Source: Azospirillum sp. (GTDB lineage Bacteria > Pseudomonadota > Alphaproteobacteria > Azospirillales > Azospirillaceae). From it: a DNA stretch of 64,000 nucleotides. Every line of letters begins with the position of its first letter. The stretch's first letter is position 1. The stretch is taken from the NCBI GenBank assembly GCA_027486405.1, contig JAIXPD010000031.1, positions 1 through 64,000 on the forward strand, in the 5' to 3' direction. The position numbers were made by a program, and so were the translations under genes. The notes beneath the pieces were generated by a model. It did not search any database. It saw only the letters and a program-made list of their open reading frames with translations, and was not told the DNA's origin. Positions 1 through 8,606 of the stretch are shown piece after piece.

Positions 1-118
1 CGAAGGCGGGGATCCAGGCTTTCCCGTCAGAGCCACTCTGCGAACTCTGGATCCCCGCCTTCGCGGGGATGACGAATGTCCTAATAGAGGAATTTCAAGC
101 CTTCACCCGATTGCCCTG
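1..118 (-). mobile_element. Small non-autonomous element, family B (copy 1, cut by window start)
   Basis: This is the visible part of a non-coding element whose complete second copy lies at 27713-27886 in the opposite orientation; the two differ at only a couple of positions over the shared part. It carries an internal palindromic block (CCCCGCGAAGGCGGGGATCC type arms) and ends at 118 with the terminal inverted repeat read inward as CAGGGCAATCGGGTGAAGGC. It contains no plausible gene. Its left end is off the window, so the flanking duplication cannot be checked. Confidence 0.8.
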
Positions 119-161
119 CCCCCCAACACCCCCGTCAGACGCCGACACGAGGCCGCCACCG

Positions 162-950
162 ATGCCCATCTTCGCCGCCAACCTGACCATGATGTTCAAC
201 GAATGGTCGTTCCTGGACCGTTTCGACGCCGCCGCCGACGCGGGGTTCCAGGCCGTGGAGTATCTGTTTCCCTACGACCACGCGCCCGACGCGGTGGCCG
301 AACGGTTGCGGCGCAACGGGTTGACCCAGGCGCTGTTCAACATGCCGCCCGGCGATTGGGCGGCGGGGGAACGCGGGTTGGCGGCCTTGCCCGACCGCTT
401 CGCCGAGCTTCAGGCCGGGGTGGAGACCGCCTTGCGCTACGCCGAGGCCACCGGCTGCCGCCGTCTGCATCTGATGGCCGGTCTGGCCGACGCCGCCGAC
501 CCGCAGGCTCAGGCCCGCTACCGGCACGCGGTGGAGCACGCGGCGGACGCGCTGGCCGAACGCGGCATCGATCTGCTGCTGGAACCGATCAACGGGCGCG
601 ACATGCCCGGCTATTTCCTGAATGATTTCGCCGCGACGGAGCGGTTGATCGCCGATCAGGGCCGTCCCAACGTCCGGCTTCAGTTCGACCTGTACCACCG
701 GCAGATCCTGCACGGCGATTGCACGATGGCGCTGCGCCGCCTGCTGCCGATCACCGGGCATGTGCAGATCGCCTCCGTCCCCTCGCGCCACGAACCGGCG
801 GGGGAGGAGTTGAATTATCCCTTCCTGTTCGCGGAGTTGGACCGGCTGGGCTATGACGGCTTTGTCGGCTGCGAATACCGCCCGCGCGCCGGGACGCTGG
901 CCGGGTTGGGCTGGTTCACGCCGCAGCGCGCCACCGTGACGGGAGCGTGA
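162..950 (+). CDS. otnI: 2-oxo-tetronate isomerase / hydroxypyruvate isomerase family (OtnI-like)
   Basis: A 262-residue TIM-barrel isomerase of the hydroxypyruvate isomerase family. In acid-sugar catabolism the OtnI branch interconverts 2-oxo- and 3-oxo-tetronate. The start FAANLTMMFNEWSFLDRF, the LLEPINGRDMPGYF segment and QFDLYHRQ, which carry metal and substrate ligands in this family, are all present. I place the start at the ATG at 162. The frame stays open upstream to 69, but that stretch is translated from the mobile element ending at 118. The next gene, otnK, follows within 5 bp and denD comes after it, which supports OtnI over a glyoxylate-pathway Hyi. No aldolase (OtnC) is seen on this side of the window edge. 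The family is certain; the exact substrate is inferred from context. Confidence 0.88.
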   Translation: MPIFAANLTMMFNEWSFLDRFDAAADAGFQAVEYLFPYDHAPDAVAERLRRNGLTQALFNMPPGDWAAGERGLAALPDRFAELQAGVETALRYAEATGCRRLHLMAGLADAADPQAQARYRHAVEHAADALAERGIDLLLEPINGRDMPGYFLNDFAATERLIADQGRPNVRLQFDLYHRQILHGDCTMALRRLLPITGHVQIASVPSRHEPAGEELNYPFLFAELDRLGYDGFVGCEYRPRAGTLAGLGWFTPQRATVTGA

Positions 951-955
951 GCGCC

Positions 956-2248
956 ATGACCCAGACGACTCTGGCCCTGGGCTGCATCGCCGACGATTAC
1001 ACCGGCGCGTCCGATCTGGCCAACACGCTGACCCGTGCGGGTCTGCGCACCGTTCAGACCATCGGCCTTCCCACCGACGGGTTGGACCTGCCGGAGGTGG
1101 ACGCGGTGGTGGTGGCGCTGAAAAGCCGCTCCATCGCGCCGGACAGGGCGGTGGCGCTGTCGCTGGACGCCCAACGCTGGCTGGCGGCGCGCGGCGTCGC
1201 CCACACCCTGTTCAAGGTGTGCTCGACCTTCGATTCGACCGACCAGGGCAACATCGGCCCCGTCACCGACGCCCTGCGCGCCGCCTGCGGCGGCGGGCCG
1301 GTGCTGGTGACGCCCGCCTTTCCGGAAACCGGGCGCACCGTGTTCATGGGGCATCTGTTCGTCGGCAGCCAACCGCTGCACGAAAGCCCGCTGAAGGATC
1401 ACCCGCTGAACCCGATGCGCGATTCCAATCTGGTCCGCGTGCTCGACCGTCAATCGACCGGCGGGGTCGGGTTGATCGACCGGCTGGCGGTGGCGCGTGG
1501 TGTGGACGCGGTGCGGGCACGGCGCGACGCCGTGGCGGCGGCGGGGCAGGGGGCCGCGATTGTGGACGCGGTGGCCGACGCGGATCTGGCGATCATCGGC
1601 GCGGCGGCGTTGGACGGCCCGCTGTCCACCGGCGCGTCCGGTCTGGGCTTGGGGCTGGCCCGTGCCCTGGTGGCGTCGGGACGGGTGACGCCCGCCACCG
1701 GCGGGGCCGACCACATCGCCCGCCCGGTCGGCGGCCCGGCGGCCATCGTCGTGGGAAGCTGTTCCAAGGCGACGCTGGAGCAGTTGGCGGCGGCGGAGGC
1801 GCTGTTTCCGGTGCTACGCCTGGACACCGACGCGCTGCTGGCCGATCCGTCCGCCGAGGTGGCCCGCGCGCTGGCCTTCGCCGACGCCCGCCTGGGCGCT
1901 GGCCCGGTCGTCGTCGCGTCCAGCGCCACGCCCGACACGGTCGCCGCCCTGCAAGCCCGCCATGGGCGCGAGGCGGTCGGCCATCGCATCGAACAGGCGC
2001 TGGCCGATGTGGCGGCGGGTTTGACCGAACGCGGCGTGCGGCGGCTGGTGGTGGCGGGTGGCGAAACCTCCGGCGCGGTGGTGGACCGGTTGGGCATCCC
2101 GGCCTTCCTGGTCGGGCCGGAAATCGCGCCCGGCGTGCCGGTGCTGCGCACCGCCGGTCTGCCCGGCGGCGACCGGCTGATGGCGCTGAAGTCCGGCAAT
2201 TTCGGCGGCCCGGACTTTTTCGCCAAGGCGCTGGCGATGATGGGGTGA
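956..2248 (+). CDS. otnK: 3-oxo-tetronate kinase (DUF1537 family)
   Basis: A 430-residue four-carbon acid-sugar kinase of the former DUF1537 family, which phosphorylates 3-oxo-tetronate before aldol cleavage. The N-terminal substrate domain opens with GCIADDYTGASDLAN, a family hallmark. FKVCSTFDSTDQGNIGP follows, and the C-terminal nucleotide domain contains VAGGETSGAVV and LKSGNFGGPDFF. The ATG at 956 is chosen because GGGAG lies 10 bases upstream. A GTG at 947 overlapping the otnI stop is an alternative. The 5-bp gap to otnI implies one transcript. The name follows the family plus the otnI/denD neighbours. Confidence 0.9.
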   Translation: MTQTTLALGCIADDYTGASDLANTLTRAGLRTVQTIGLPTDGLDLPEVDAVVVALKSRSIAPDRAVALSLDAQRWLAARGVAHTLFKVCSTFDSTDQGNIGPVTDALRAACGGGPVLVTPAFPETGRTVFMGHLFVGSQPLHESPLKDHPLNPMRDSNLVRVLDRQSTGGVGLIDRLAVARGVDAVRARRDAVAAAGQGAAIVDAVADADLAIIGAAALDGPLSTGASGLGLGLARALVASGRVTPATGGADHIARPVGGPAAIVVGSCSKATLEQLAAAEALFPVLRLDTDALLADPSAEVARALAFADARLGAGPVVVASSATPDTVAALQARHGREAVGHRIEQALADVAAGLTERGVRRLVVAGGETSGAVVDRLGIPAFLVGPEIAPGVPVLRTAGLPGGDRLMALKSGNFGGPDFFAKALAMMG

Positions 2249-2340
2249 GGGCACACACGAGGGCCGGGCCACGTCGCCCGGTCCTGACCGCGTTTGCGCT
2301 TCAACCGCCCGCCGTTTCAGACGGGGGCAAAGGACCGAAC

Positions 2341-3309
2341 ATGACGATTCTCATCACCGGCGGTGCCGGATTCCTGGGGCAGCGTCTGGCCCGTCGGCTG
2401 TTGGCCAGCGACGGGCTGACCGGCCCCGATGGCCGGGTGACGCCCATTGACCGCATCACCCTGCTGGACGTGGTCCCGGCCAGCGGGCCGGACGACCCGC
2501 GCGTCCGCGTCGTCACCGGCGACATCGCCGACCCGGCGGTGCTGGCCGACGCCATTGGCCCCGACACCGCGTCGATCTTCCATTTGGCCGCCATCGTCAG
2601 CGGGCAGGCGGAGGCCGATTTTGATCTGGGGATGCGCATCAACCTCGACGCCTCCCGCCTGTTGCTGGAGCGTTGCCGGGCGGTGGGGCATCGCCCGCGC
2701 GTGGTGTTCACCAGCTCCGTCGCCGTCTATGGCGGCGCGCTGCCCGACCCGGTGCGCGACGACACCGCGCTGAACCCGCAATCGTCCTATGGCGTGCAGA
2801 AGGCCATGGGCGAGTTGCTGTTGGCCGATTTCAGCCGCAAGGGCTTCGTCGATGGCCGGGTGCTGCAGCTGCCCACCATCAGTGTCCGTCCGGGCCGCCC
2901 GAACAAGGCGGCGTCCTCCTTCGCCAGCGGCATCATCCGCGAACCGCTGAACGGGGAGGCGGCGGTTTGCCCGGTTCCGCCCGACACCCGGCTGTGGTTG
3001 CTGTCGCCGCGCCGGGCGGTGGAGTGCCTGATCCGTGGGCATGAGCTGGCCGACGCCACGCTGGGCAACCGCCGCACCGTCAACCTGCCCGGCCTGTCGG
3101 TGCGGGTGGCGGAGATGGTGGCGGCGCTGGAGAGCGTCGGCGGGGCCGAGGCGGCGGCCCGCATCCGTTGGGAACCCGACGCGACCATCACCCGCATCGT
3201 CGGCGGCTGGCCCGCCGCCTGGGAGACGGCGCGGGCCGAGGCGCTGGGCTTTACCGGCGACGCCAGCTTTGCCGAGATCGTCCGCGCTTACGTCGAAGAC
3301 GAGTGTTGA
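2341..3309 (+). CDS. denD: D-erythronate dehydrogenase, NAD-dependent epimerase/SDR type (DenD)
   Basis: A 322-residue extended short-chain dehydrogenase. It begins MTILITGGAGFLGQRLARRLL, with the GxxGxxG NAD-binding turn, and has the catalytic Tyr and Lys in SSYGVQKAMGELL at about residues 145-155. In characterised DUF1537 gene clusters this SDR oxidises D-erythronate to 2-oxo-tetronate, the substrate of OtnI and OtnK, so the three genes form a continuous route. A purine-rich AAAGGA lies before the ATG. Its 3' end overlaps the convergent MFS gene by 22 bp. Assignment as DenD rather than a generic epimerase rests on the operon. Confidence 0.85.
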   Translation: MTILITGGAGFLGQRLARRLLASDGLTGPDGRVTPIDRITLLDVVPASGPDDPRVRVVTGDIADPAVLADAIGPDTASIFHLAAIVSGQAEADFDLGMRINLDASRLLLERCRAVGHRPRVVFTSSVAVYGGALPDPVRDDTALNPQSSYGVQKAMGELLLADFSRKGFVDGRVLQLPTISVRPGRPNKAASSFASGIIREPLNGEAAVCPVPPDTRLWLLSPRRAVECLIRGHELADATLGNRRTVNLPGLSVRVAEMVAALESVGGAEAAARIRWEPDATITRIVGGWPAAWETARAEALGFTGDASFAEIVRAYVEDEC

Positions 3310-4517
3310 GGTGTGGCCGACCGCTGCATCGCCGTCACCGTCAGGAAGGCGGCGGCGATCAGCAGCGGGACAAAGGAGACCAGCAAAACCACGTTCCAGC
3401 CGAAGGCCGACAGCAAACCGCCCGAGGCGAAGGATCCCACCGCCATCGTTCCAAAGACGATGAAATCGTTGAGCGACTGCACCCGCGTCCGCTCCTCCGG
3501 CCGGTGGCATTCCAGCACCAGGGCTGAGGCGCCGAGAAAGCCGAAGTTCCAGCCCACCCCCAGCAGGATCAGGCTGCCCCAGAAATGGGCAACCTCCACC
3601 CCGGTCAGGCCGACGCCGGCCGCCGCCGCGATCAGGGCCAGCCCGACGCTGGTCAGGCGCGGCGCGCCGAACCGGGAAATCAGCCGACCGGTGAAAAAGC
3701 TGGGGGCGTACATGGCGATGACGTGCCATTGCAGCCCCAGATTCGACACCTCTTGCGGCAGGCCGCACAGGTGCATGGCCAGCGGGGCGGCGGTCATGAT
3801 GAAGTTCATCAGCAGATAGGACACCACCCCGCACACCACCGCGTTGATGAAGCGCGGCTGGCGCAGGATGACGCCGAGCGGTCGGCCCTGCGCGCTTTCC
3901 GCCAGCGTCGGTTTGGGCAGGCGGACCCCCATCAGCACCAGCGCCGACAGCACGGCCACAGCGGCCTGCGCGACATAGGTGGCGGCGAACAGGTGCGGCG
4001 GCGACCAGTTCATCGTCAGGGTGACAAGCTGCGGCCCGATCACCCCGGCGAAGATGCCGCCCGCCATCACGGCGGACATGGCGCGCGGGCGGCGTTCCGC
4101 CGGGGCGCAGTCGGCGGCGGCGAAGCGCAGGGACAGCACGACGGCGGCGTAGGCCCCGCCGAACGCCATCGCCAGACAGAACAGCCAGAAGGACCCCAGC
4201 ACCACCGCCAGCGACGACAGCAGCCCGGTCAACACCCCGCAGCCGGTCCCGGTCAGAAACGCCGCCCGGCGGCCATGGCGGCGCGCCAGCGCGCCAAAGG
4301 GCAGGGTGCAGACCGCCATCCCGACCACGAAAATCGAAATCGGCAGCGTGGCCAGCGCCGGGCTGGGGGCCAGACTGTTGCCGACGATGGCCCCGGTGGC
4401 GTAGGCGACGACCGAGTTCGACCCGGCCAACGCCTGCGCCACCGACAGCCGCAGCACGTTGGCGGTTTCGTGCGGATACAGGGATTCGGCAGCGGAAAGG
4501 GAAGCGGCCTGCGCCAT
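3288..4517 (-). CDS. MFS transporter, 12 TM
   Basis: A 409-residue major facilitator superfamily permease with alternating hydrophobic helices from about residue 20 to 395. The loop between helices 2 and 3 reads FGALARRHGRRAAFLTG, the usual GxLxDRxGRR-like signature in degenerate form. It converges on and slightly overlaps denD, and nothing in the sequence fixes its substrate. Export or uptake of an acid sugar is possible from position alone, but convergence argues against a shared operon. The start at 4517 is preceded on the minus strand by AAGGACCTCCC. Confidence 0.85.
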   Translation of the reverse strand: MAQAASLSAAESLYPHETANVLRLSVAQALAGSNSVVAYATGAIVGNSLAPSPALATLPISIFVVGMAVCTLPFGALARRHGRRAAFLTGTGCGVLTGLLSSLAVVLGSFWLFCLAMAFGGAYAAVVLSLRFAAADCAPAERRPRAMSAVMAGGIFAGVIGPQLVTLTMNWSPPHLFAATYVAQAAVAVLSALVLMGVRLPKPTLAESAQGRPLGVILRQPRFINAVVCGVVSYLLMNFIMTAAPLAMHLCGLPQEVSNLGLQWHVIAMYAPSFFTGRLISRFGAPRLTSVGLALIAAAAGVGLTGVEVAHFWGSLILLGVGWNFGFLGASALVLECHRPEERTRVQSLNDFIVFGTMAVGSFASGGLLSAFGWNVVLLVSFVPLLIAAAFLTVTAMQRSATPQHSSST

Positions 4518-4679
4518 GGGAGGTCCTTAACCGGGAACGCACGGGACCGGAATGGCACCGACGCGCCAGCATGACGCAGCCGCCAGGTTGAACGGAAATG
4601 GTTTGTTGAAATGACCAACAGCCTTGCGTCCGCCGCAGGGCTGGCGCGTGGTTGGCGCGGGGACTGGGGCTGTGTGGGC

Positions 4680-4926
4680 CAGGGCAATCGCTTGAAGCAC
4701 CGTGCACCCGGTCAAAACAAGAATGGACACGAATTTCACGGATTTATTCACCGATTTCGCGGACCGCGCCCCAGAGCTGTCCTGTTTGCGATCTCACGAC
4801 AAACCTCATGGCGGGGTGCAGGAGGCAATTGGAGTGGAAAATCCGTGTCATCCTTCCTTTTGTTCGTGAAATCCGCGTCCATTCTTGTTTGCGTGACGAT
4901 GAGCGTTCGTTCAAGCGATTGCCCTG
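4680..4926 (+). mobile_element. 247-bp MITE-like element, family A (copy 1)
   Basis: This non-coding element starts CAGGGCAATCGCTTGAA and ends with the exact reverse complement, TTCAAGCGATTGCCCTG, a perfect 17-bp terminal inverted repeat. Inside the ends a weaker second inverted repeat is visible (AACAAGAATGGAC near the left, GTCCATTCTTGTT near the right). It is flanked by the perfect 10-bp direct repeat CTGTGTGGGC at 4670-4679 and 4927-4936, a target-site duplication. A near-identical 247-bp copy lies at 47105-47351. It occupies half of the 492-bp gap between the MFS gene and folP. Confidence 0.95.
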
Positions 4927-5009
4927 CTGTGTGGGCTTGCGGCTTGCGCGTTGCCCCCGCGTCGTGCCAGGAACGGCGCGTCCTGTTTCGTTGTTCGAGG
5001 GTTCGACCG

Positions 5010-6209
5010 ATGACGCCCGTTCCGCCATCCGCCAGCAAGGCCGCCGTCGCCGCCCGTTCCGCCGCCGGTTCCCTGGCCGCCTTCTGCCCCTGGGCGGCGG
5101 AGGAGGGCGTTCGGGTTTATCTGCGTCCGGTCGGGTTGATGCCCATCGCCGCTTGGGCCAAGGGCGCGGCGGTCCCGTTGGCCGGGGGCCGCTTTGCCTT
5201 CGCCACCGCCGAACTGATCGTCCGCCAGATCGACCGCCCGCAGGGTGCTGACCGCCCACAGGACCGTACCGAGCGCGCCTTTGCCCCGCTGGCCGAAATC
5301 ATGGCCTGGGGGTGGGAGCGGTCGCGGGCGGTGGCCGAGCGGCTGGACCGGCAATTGGGTGCCCTGACCCGCGCCCGCCCGGCCTTCGCCGGGCTGGATC
5401 TGGCGCGGCCCCGGCTGATGGGCATCGTCAACGTCACGCCCGACAGCTTTTCCGACGGCGGCGACTTCCTCGACCCCGCCGCCGCCATCGCCCATGGGCA
5501 GGCGTTGGTGGAGGCCGGGGCCGACATCCTCGACGTTGGCGGCGAATCCACCCGCCCCGGTGCCGCCCCCGTCCCGGCGGAGGTGGAGGAGGCGCGCATC
5601 CTGCCGGTGATCCGCCATTTCGCCGAACGCGGCGTCACGGTGTCGGTGGACACCCGCCACGCCCGCGTCATGGCGGCGGCCATCGGGGCCGGTGCCCGCA
5701 TCATCAACGATGTGGCCGGGCTGGCCGATCCGCTCGCCCTGCCGGTGGTGGCGAAATCGGGAACCCCGGTGGTGCTGATGCACATGCAGGGGGAACCCGG
5801 CACGATGCAGAGCGATCCGCACTACCGCGACGCCGCGCTCGACGTGTTCGATTGGCTGGAGGCGCGGGTGGAGAGCTGCACCGCCGCCGGGGTTCCGTTG
5901 GACAAGATCACCGTCGATCCCGGCATCGGCTTTGGCAAGACGGTGGCCCACAATGTGGCGATCCTGCGCCACGCCGCGCTGTATCACGCCCTGGGCTGCC
6001 CGCTGCTGATCGCGCTGTCGCGCAAGAGCTTCATCGGCGCGCTGTCGCGCGGGGAGCCGCCGCGCGCGCGGCTGGCCGGGTCGCTGGCCGCCGGGCTGGA
6101 GTCCTTGAACCAGGGCGCGCAGATGCTGCGGGTCCACGACGTGGCCGACAGCGCCCAGGCCCGCGCGGTGTGGGAGGCCCTGCACCCCCCGGCCGACGCG
6201 GCGCGATGA
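5010..6209 (+). CDS. folP: Dihydropteroate synthase with N-terminal extension
   Basis: A 399-residue protein that joins p-aminobenzoate to the pterin diphosphate in folate synthesis. The catalytic TIM barrel starts near residue 134 with RLMGIVNVTPDSFSDGG, then GGESTRPGA, RIINDVAGL, LMHMQGEPGTMQ, DPGIGFGKT and SRKSFIG, which are all the pterin, sulfonamide-site and diphosphate loops. The first 130 residues form an extra domain (VYLRPVGLMPIAA onward) that I have seen on alphaproteobacterial FolP; its role is not known to me. The ATG at 5010 follows CGAGGG. The frame is open further upstream, but there it runs through the mobile element. Confidence 0.95.
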   Translation: MTPVPPSASKAAVAARSAAGSLAAFCPWAAEEGVRVYLRPVGLMPIAAWAKGAAVPLAGGRFAFATAELIVRQIDRPQGADRPQDRTERAFAPLAEIMAWGWERSRAVAERLDRQLGALTRARPAFAGLDLARPRLMGIVNVTPDSFSDGGDFLDPAAAIAHGQALVEAGADILDVGGESTRPGAAPVPAEVEEARILPVIRHFAERGVTVSVDTRHARVMAAAIGAGARIINDVAGLADPLALPVVAKSGTPVVLMHMQGEPGTMQSDPHYRDAALDVFDWLEARVESCTAAGVPLDKITVDPGIGFGKTVAHNVAILRHAALYHALGCPLLIALSRKSFIGALSRGEPPRARLAGSLAAGLESLNQGAQMLRVHDVADSAQARAVWEALHPPADAAR

Positions 6210-6351
6210 GGGCTTGCCCGAGGGGAACGGCGACAAGGCTTGACCGCAGGGGCGGGGAGGGGCCAAGAAACAGCGTCATCGCTTCGTCACGCCCGCGCGC
6301 GGGCAGGACGGGGCGGGGCGGCACGCTTTTGTCCTTTCCTGAGGGTCTTTC

Positions 6352-7725
6352 ATGACGCGACACCTGTTCGGCACCGATGGCATTCGCGGCACGGCCAACG
6401 TCGATCCGATGACCGCCGAAACGGCGCTGCGGGTGGCGATGGCGACGGCGCTGCAATTCCGCCGGGGCAACCACCGGCACCGGGTGGTCATCGGCAAGGA
6501 CACGCGCCTGTCCGGCTACATGCTGGAACCGGCGTTGACGGCGGGCTTCATTTCGATGGGCATGGACGTCGTGTTGGTCGGCCCGCTGCCCACCCCGGCG
6601 GTGGCGATGCTGACGCGGTCGCTGCGGGCGGACATGGGCGTGGTGATCTCCGCCTCGCACAACCCCTATCAGGACAACGGCATCAAGCTGTTCGGTCCGG
6701 ACGGCTACAAGCTGTCGGACGAGGTGGAAGCGGCGATCGAGGCCCGCATGGGCCTGCCCTTCGAACCCGATCTGGCCGGGTCGCCCGATCTGGGCCGCGC
6801 CAGCCGGATGGAGGACGCCACCGGGCGTTACATCGAATATGTGAAGAACACCTTCCCGCGCGGCCTGCGGCTGGACGGGCTGAAGATCGTCGTCGATTGC
6901 GCCAACGGGGCCGCCTACCGCGTGGCGCCGAAGGTGCTGTACGAGCTGGGGGCGGAGGTCATTCCCATCGGCGTCAGCCCCGACGGGACCAACATCAACA
7001 AGGGCTGTGGGGCCACCGCGACGCAAAGCCTGCAAGAGCAGGTGATCTTCCACGCCGCCGATCTGGGCATCGCGCTGGACGGTGACGCCGACCGCCTGAT
7101 CATGGTGGACGAAGGCGGGCGGCCCATCGACGGCGACCAGTTGATGACGCTGATCGCGTCGTCCTGGGCGCAGTCGCAGACGCTGCGCGGCGGCGGGGTG
7201 GTGGCGACCGTCATGTCGAATCTGGGCATGGAACGGCACCTGACCGGGTTGGGGCTGCATCTGGCGCGCACCCCGGTGGGCGACCGCTACGTCGTGGAGA
7301 TGATGCGCGAGCGCGGCTACAACGTCGGCGGCGAGCAGTCGGGCCACGTCGTGCTGTCGGATTATTCGACCACCGGCGACGGGTTGATCGCCGCGCTTCA
7401 GGTGCTGGCGGTGCTGATCCAATCCAACGGTCGCCCGGCGAGCGAGCTGTGCCGCGTCTTCTCCCCGGTTCCGCAAAAGCTGACCAACGTGCGTTTCGCC
7501 CCCGGCTCCAAGCCGTTGGAGGACGCGCAGGTCCGAAGCGCCATCCGCGACGGCGAAGCCCGTCTGGCGGCGAGCGGGCGTCTGCTGATCCGCAAATCCG
7601 GGACCGAACCCCTGATCCGCGTGATGGCCGAGGGCGACGACGAAACGCTGGTGCATCAGGTGGTCGCCGACATCGCGGACACCATCCGGGTCCGCGCCGA
7701 AACCGCCGCCGCAGGAGCCGCATGA
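6352..7725 (+). CDS. glmM: Phosphoglucosamine mutase
   Basis: A 457-residue enzyme converting glucosamine-6-phosphate to glucosamine-1-phosphate for UDP-GlcNAc, peptidoglycan and LPS synthesis. It begins [14 protein letters not shown]. The phosphoserine loop [12 protein letters not shown] puts the catalytic serine at residue 102, as in E. coli GlmM. The metal loop DGDADR and the sugar loop GGEQSGHVV are present, as is the C-terminal phosphate-binding [17 protein letters not shown] lies upstream of the ATG. The stop overlaps the thiD start (ATGA), so the two are translationally coupled. Confidence 0.98.
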   Translation: MTRHLFGTDGIRGTANVDPMTAETALRVAMATALQFRRGNHRHRVVIGKDTRLSGYMLEPALTAGFISMGMDVVLVGPLPTPAVAMLTRSLRADMGVVISASHNPYQDNGIKLFGPDGYKLSDEVEAAIEARMGLPFEPDLAGSPDLGRASRMEDATGRYIEYVKNTFPRGLRLDGLKIVVDCANGAAYRVAPKVLYELGAEVIPIGVSPDGTNINKGCGATATQSLQEQVIFHAADLGIALDGDADRLIMVDEGGRPIDGDQLMTLIASSWAQSQTLRGGGVVATVMSNLGMERHLTGLGLHLARTPVGDRYVVEMMRERGYNVGGEQSGHVVLSDYSTTGDGLIAALQVLAVLIQSNGRPASELCRVFSPVPQKLTNVRFAPGSKPLEDAQVRSAIRDGEARLAASGRLLIRKSGTEPLIRVMAEGDDETLVHQVVADIADTIRVRAETAAAGAA

Positions 7726-8525
7726 TGAGGGGTCGTGTTCTGATCGTTGCCGGGTCGGATTCGGGCGGTGGGGCCGGAATCCAGGCCGACATCAAGGCGG
7801 TGAGCGCGCTGGGGGCCTACGCCGCCACCGCCATCGCCGCCCTGACCGCCCAGAACACCAAGGGCGTGTTCGGCGTGCTGCCCATCGACCCGGCCTTTGT
7901 CGCCCTTCAGATGAAGGTGGTGTTGGAGGACATCGGGGCCGACGCCATGAAGATCGGCATGCTCGCCAACGCCGCCGTGATCGAGGCGGTGGCCGGTGTG
8001 TATGAGGCCCAGGGCGGCAACGTGCCGTTGGTCGTCGATCCGGTGATGGTCGCCAAGAGCGGCCATTTCCTGTTGGAACCCGACGCGGTGCTGACCCTGC
8101 GCAAGCGGCTGCTGCCAATGGCCGCCATCGTCACCCCCAATCTGCCGGAGGCGGAGGCGTTGACCGACGTGCCGATCCGCGATCTGGACGACATGCGCCG
8201 CGCGGCCGAACTGATCCTCACCTTCGGCCCGCGCGCGGTGCTGCTGAAGGGCGGGCATCTGGAGGATGACCGGCTGTATGACCTGCTGCTGAGCGAGGAC
8301 GGCGAAACCGTGTTCGAGGGCACGCGCGTCCACACCCCGCACACCCACGGGACCGGCTGCACCATGGCGTCGGCCATCGCCGCCGGCCTGGCCCAGGGCA
8401 TGGGCATGACCGACGCGGTGGCGCGCGCCCGCTCCTATGTGGAAACGGCGATCCTGACCGCCCCCGGCTTCGGCCATGGCCACGGCCCGCTGAACCACCT
8501 GCACACGGTGCGCGACTATCCGTAA
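7722..8525 (+). CDS. thiD: Hydroxymethylpyrimidine/phosphomethylpyrimidine kinase
   Basis: A 267-residue ribokinase-fold enzyme that phosphorylates HMP and HMP-P for thiamine synthesis. It shows [20 protein letters not shown] at the N-terminus, the substrate loop [15 protein letters not shown], and the anion-hole/catalytic motif [20 protein letters not shown]. The ATG at 7722 overlaps the glmM stop; AGGAG sits just before it. A second ATG at 7725 is equally possible. No other thiamine genes are nearby. Confidence 0.96.
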   Translation: MMRGRVLIVAGSDSGGGAGIQADIKAVSALGAYAATAIAALTAQNTKGVFGVLPIDPAFVALQMKVVLEDIGADAMKIGMLANAAVIEAVAGVYEAQGGNVPLVVDPVMVAKSGHFLLEPDAVLTLRKRLLPMAAIVTPNLPEAEALTDVPIRDLDDMRRAAELILTFGPRAVLLKGGHLEDDRLYDLLLSEDGETVFEGTRVHTPHTHGTGCTMASAIAAGLAQGMGMTDAVARARSYVETAILTAPGFGHGHGPLNHLHTVRDYP

Positions 8526-8550
8526 CGGCGATGGCCCGTAACGGCAAAGG

Positions 8551-8579
8551 CCCACCCGGATCGATGGGATCCGGGCGGG
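8551..8579. terminator. Hairpin between thiD and the chemoreceptor gene
   Basis: An inverted repeat with arms of about 11 bp (CCACCCGGATC and GATCCGGGCGG, one G-U pair) lies between two convergent genes. There is no strong T-run on either side, so a bidirectional terminator is likely but not certain. Confidence 0.6.
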
Positions 8580-8606
8580 TCTTGCGGTGGGCAGGCCGGG
8601 CGGCGG

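Noticed and set aside
69-161. N-terminal extension of otnI (MTNVLIEEFQ and on)
   Set aside because: These codons come from the mobile element ending at 118. The conserved protein starts at the ATG at 162.
2317-4707. A 796-residue minus-strand frame covering denD and the MFS gene
   Set aside because: It opposes denD and is out of frame with the clear MFS transporter; composition is that of a shadow frame.
4527-4751. A lipoprotein-like peptide (KSVKFVSILVLTGCTVL) at the left end of element A, repeated near 47105-47227
   Set aside because: It is simply the translated end of the 247-bp element on the minus strand. The same string appears at both copies because the DNA is repeated, and the frames diverge outside the element.
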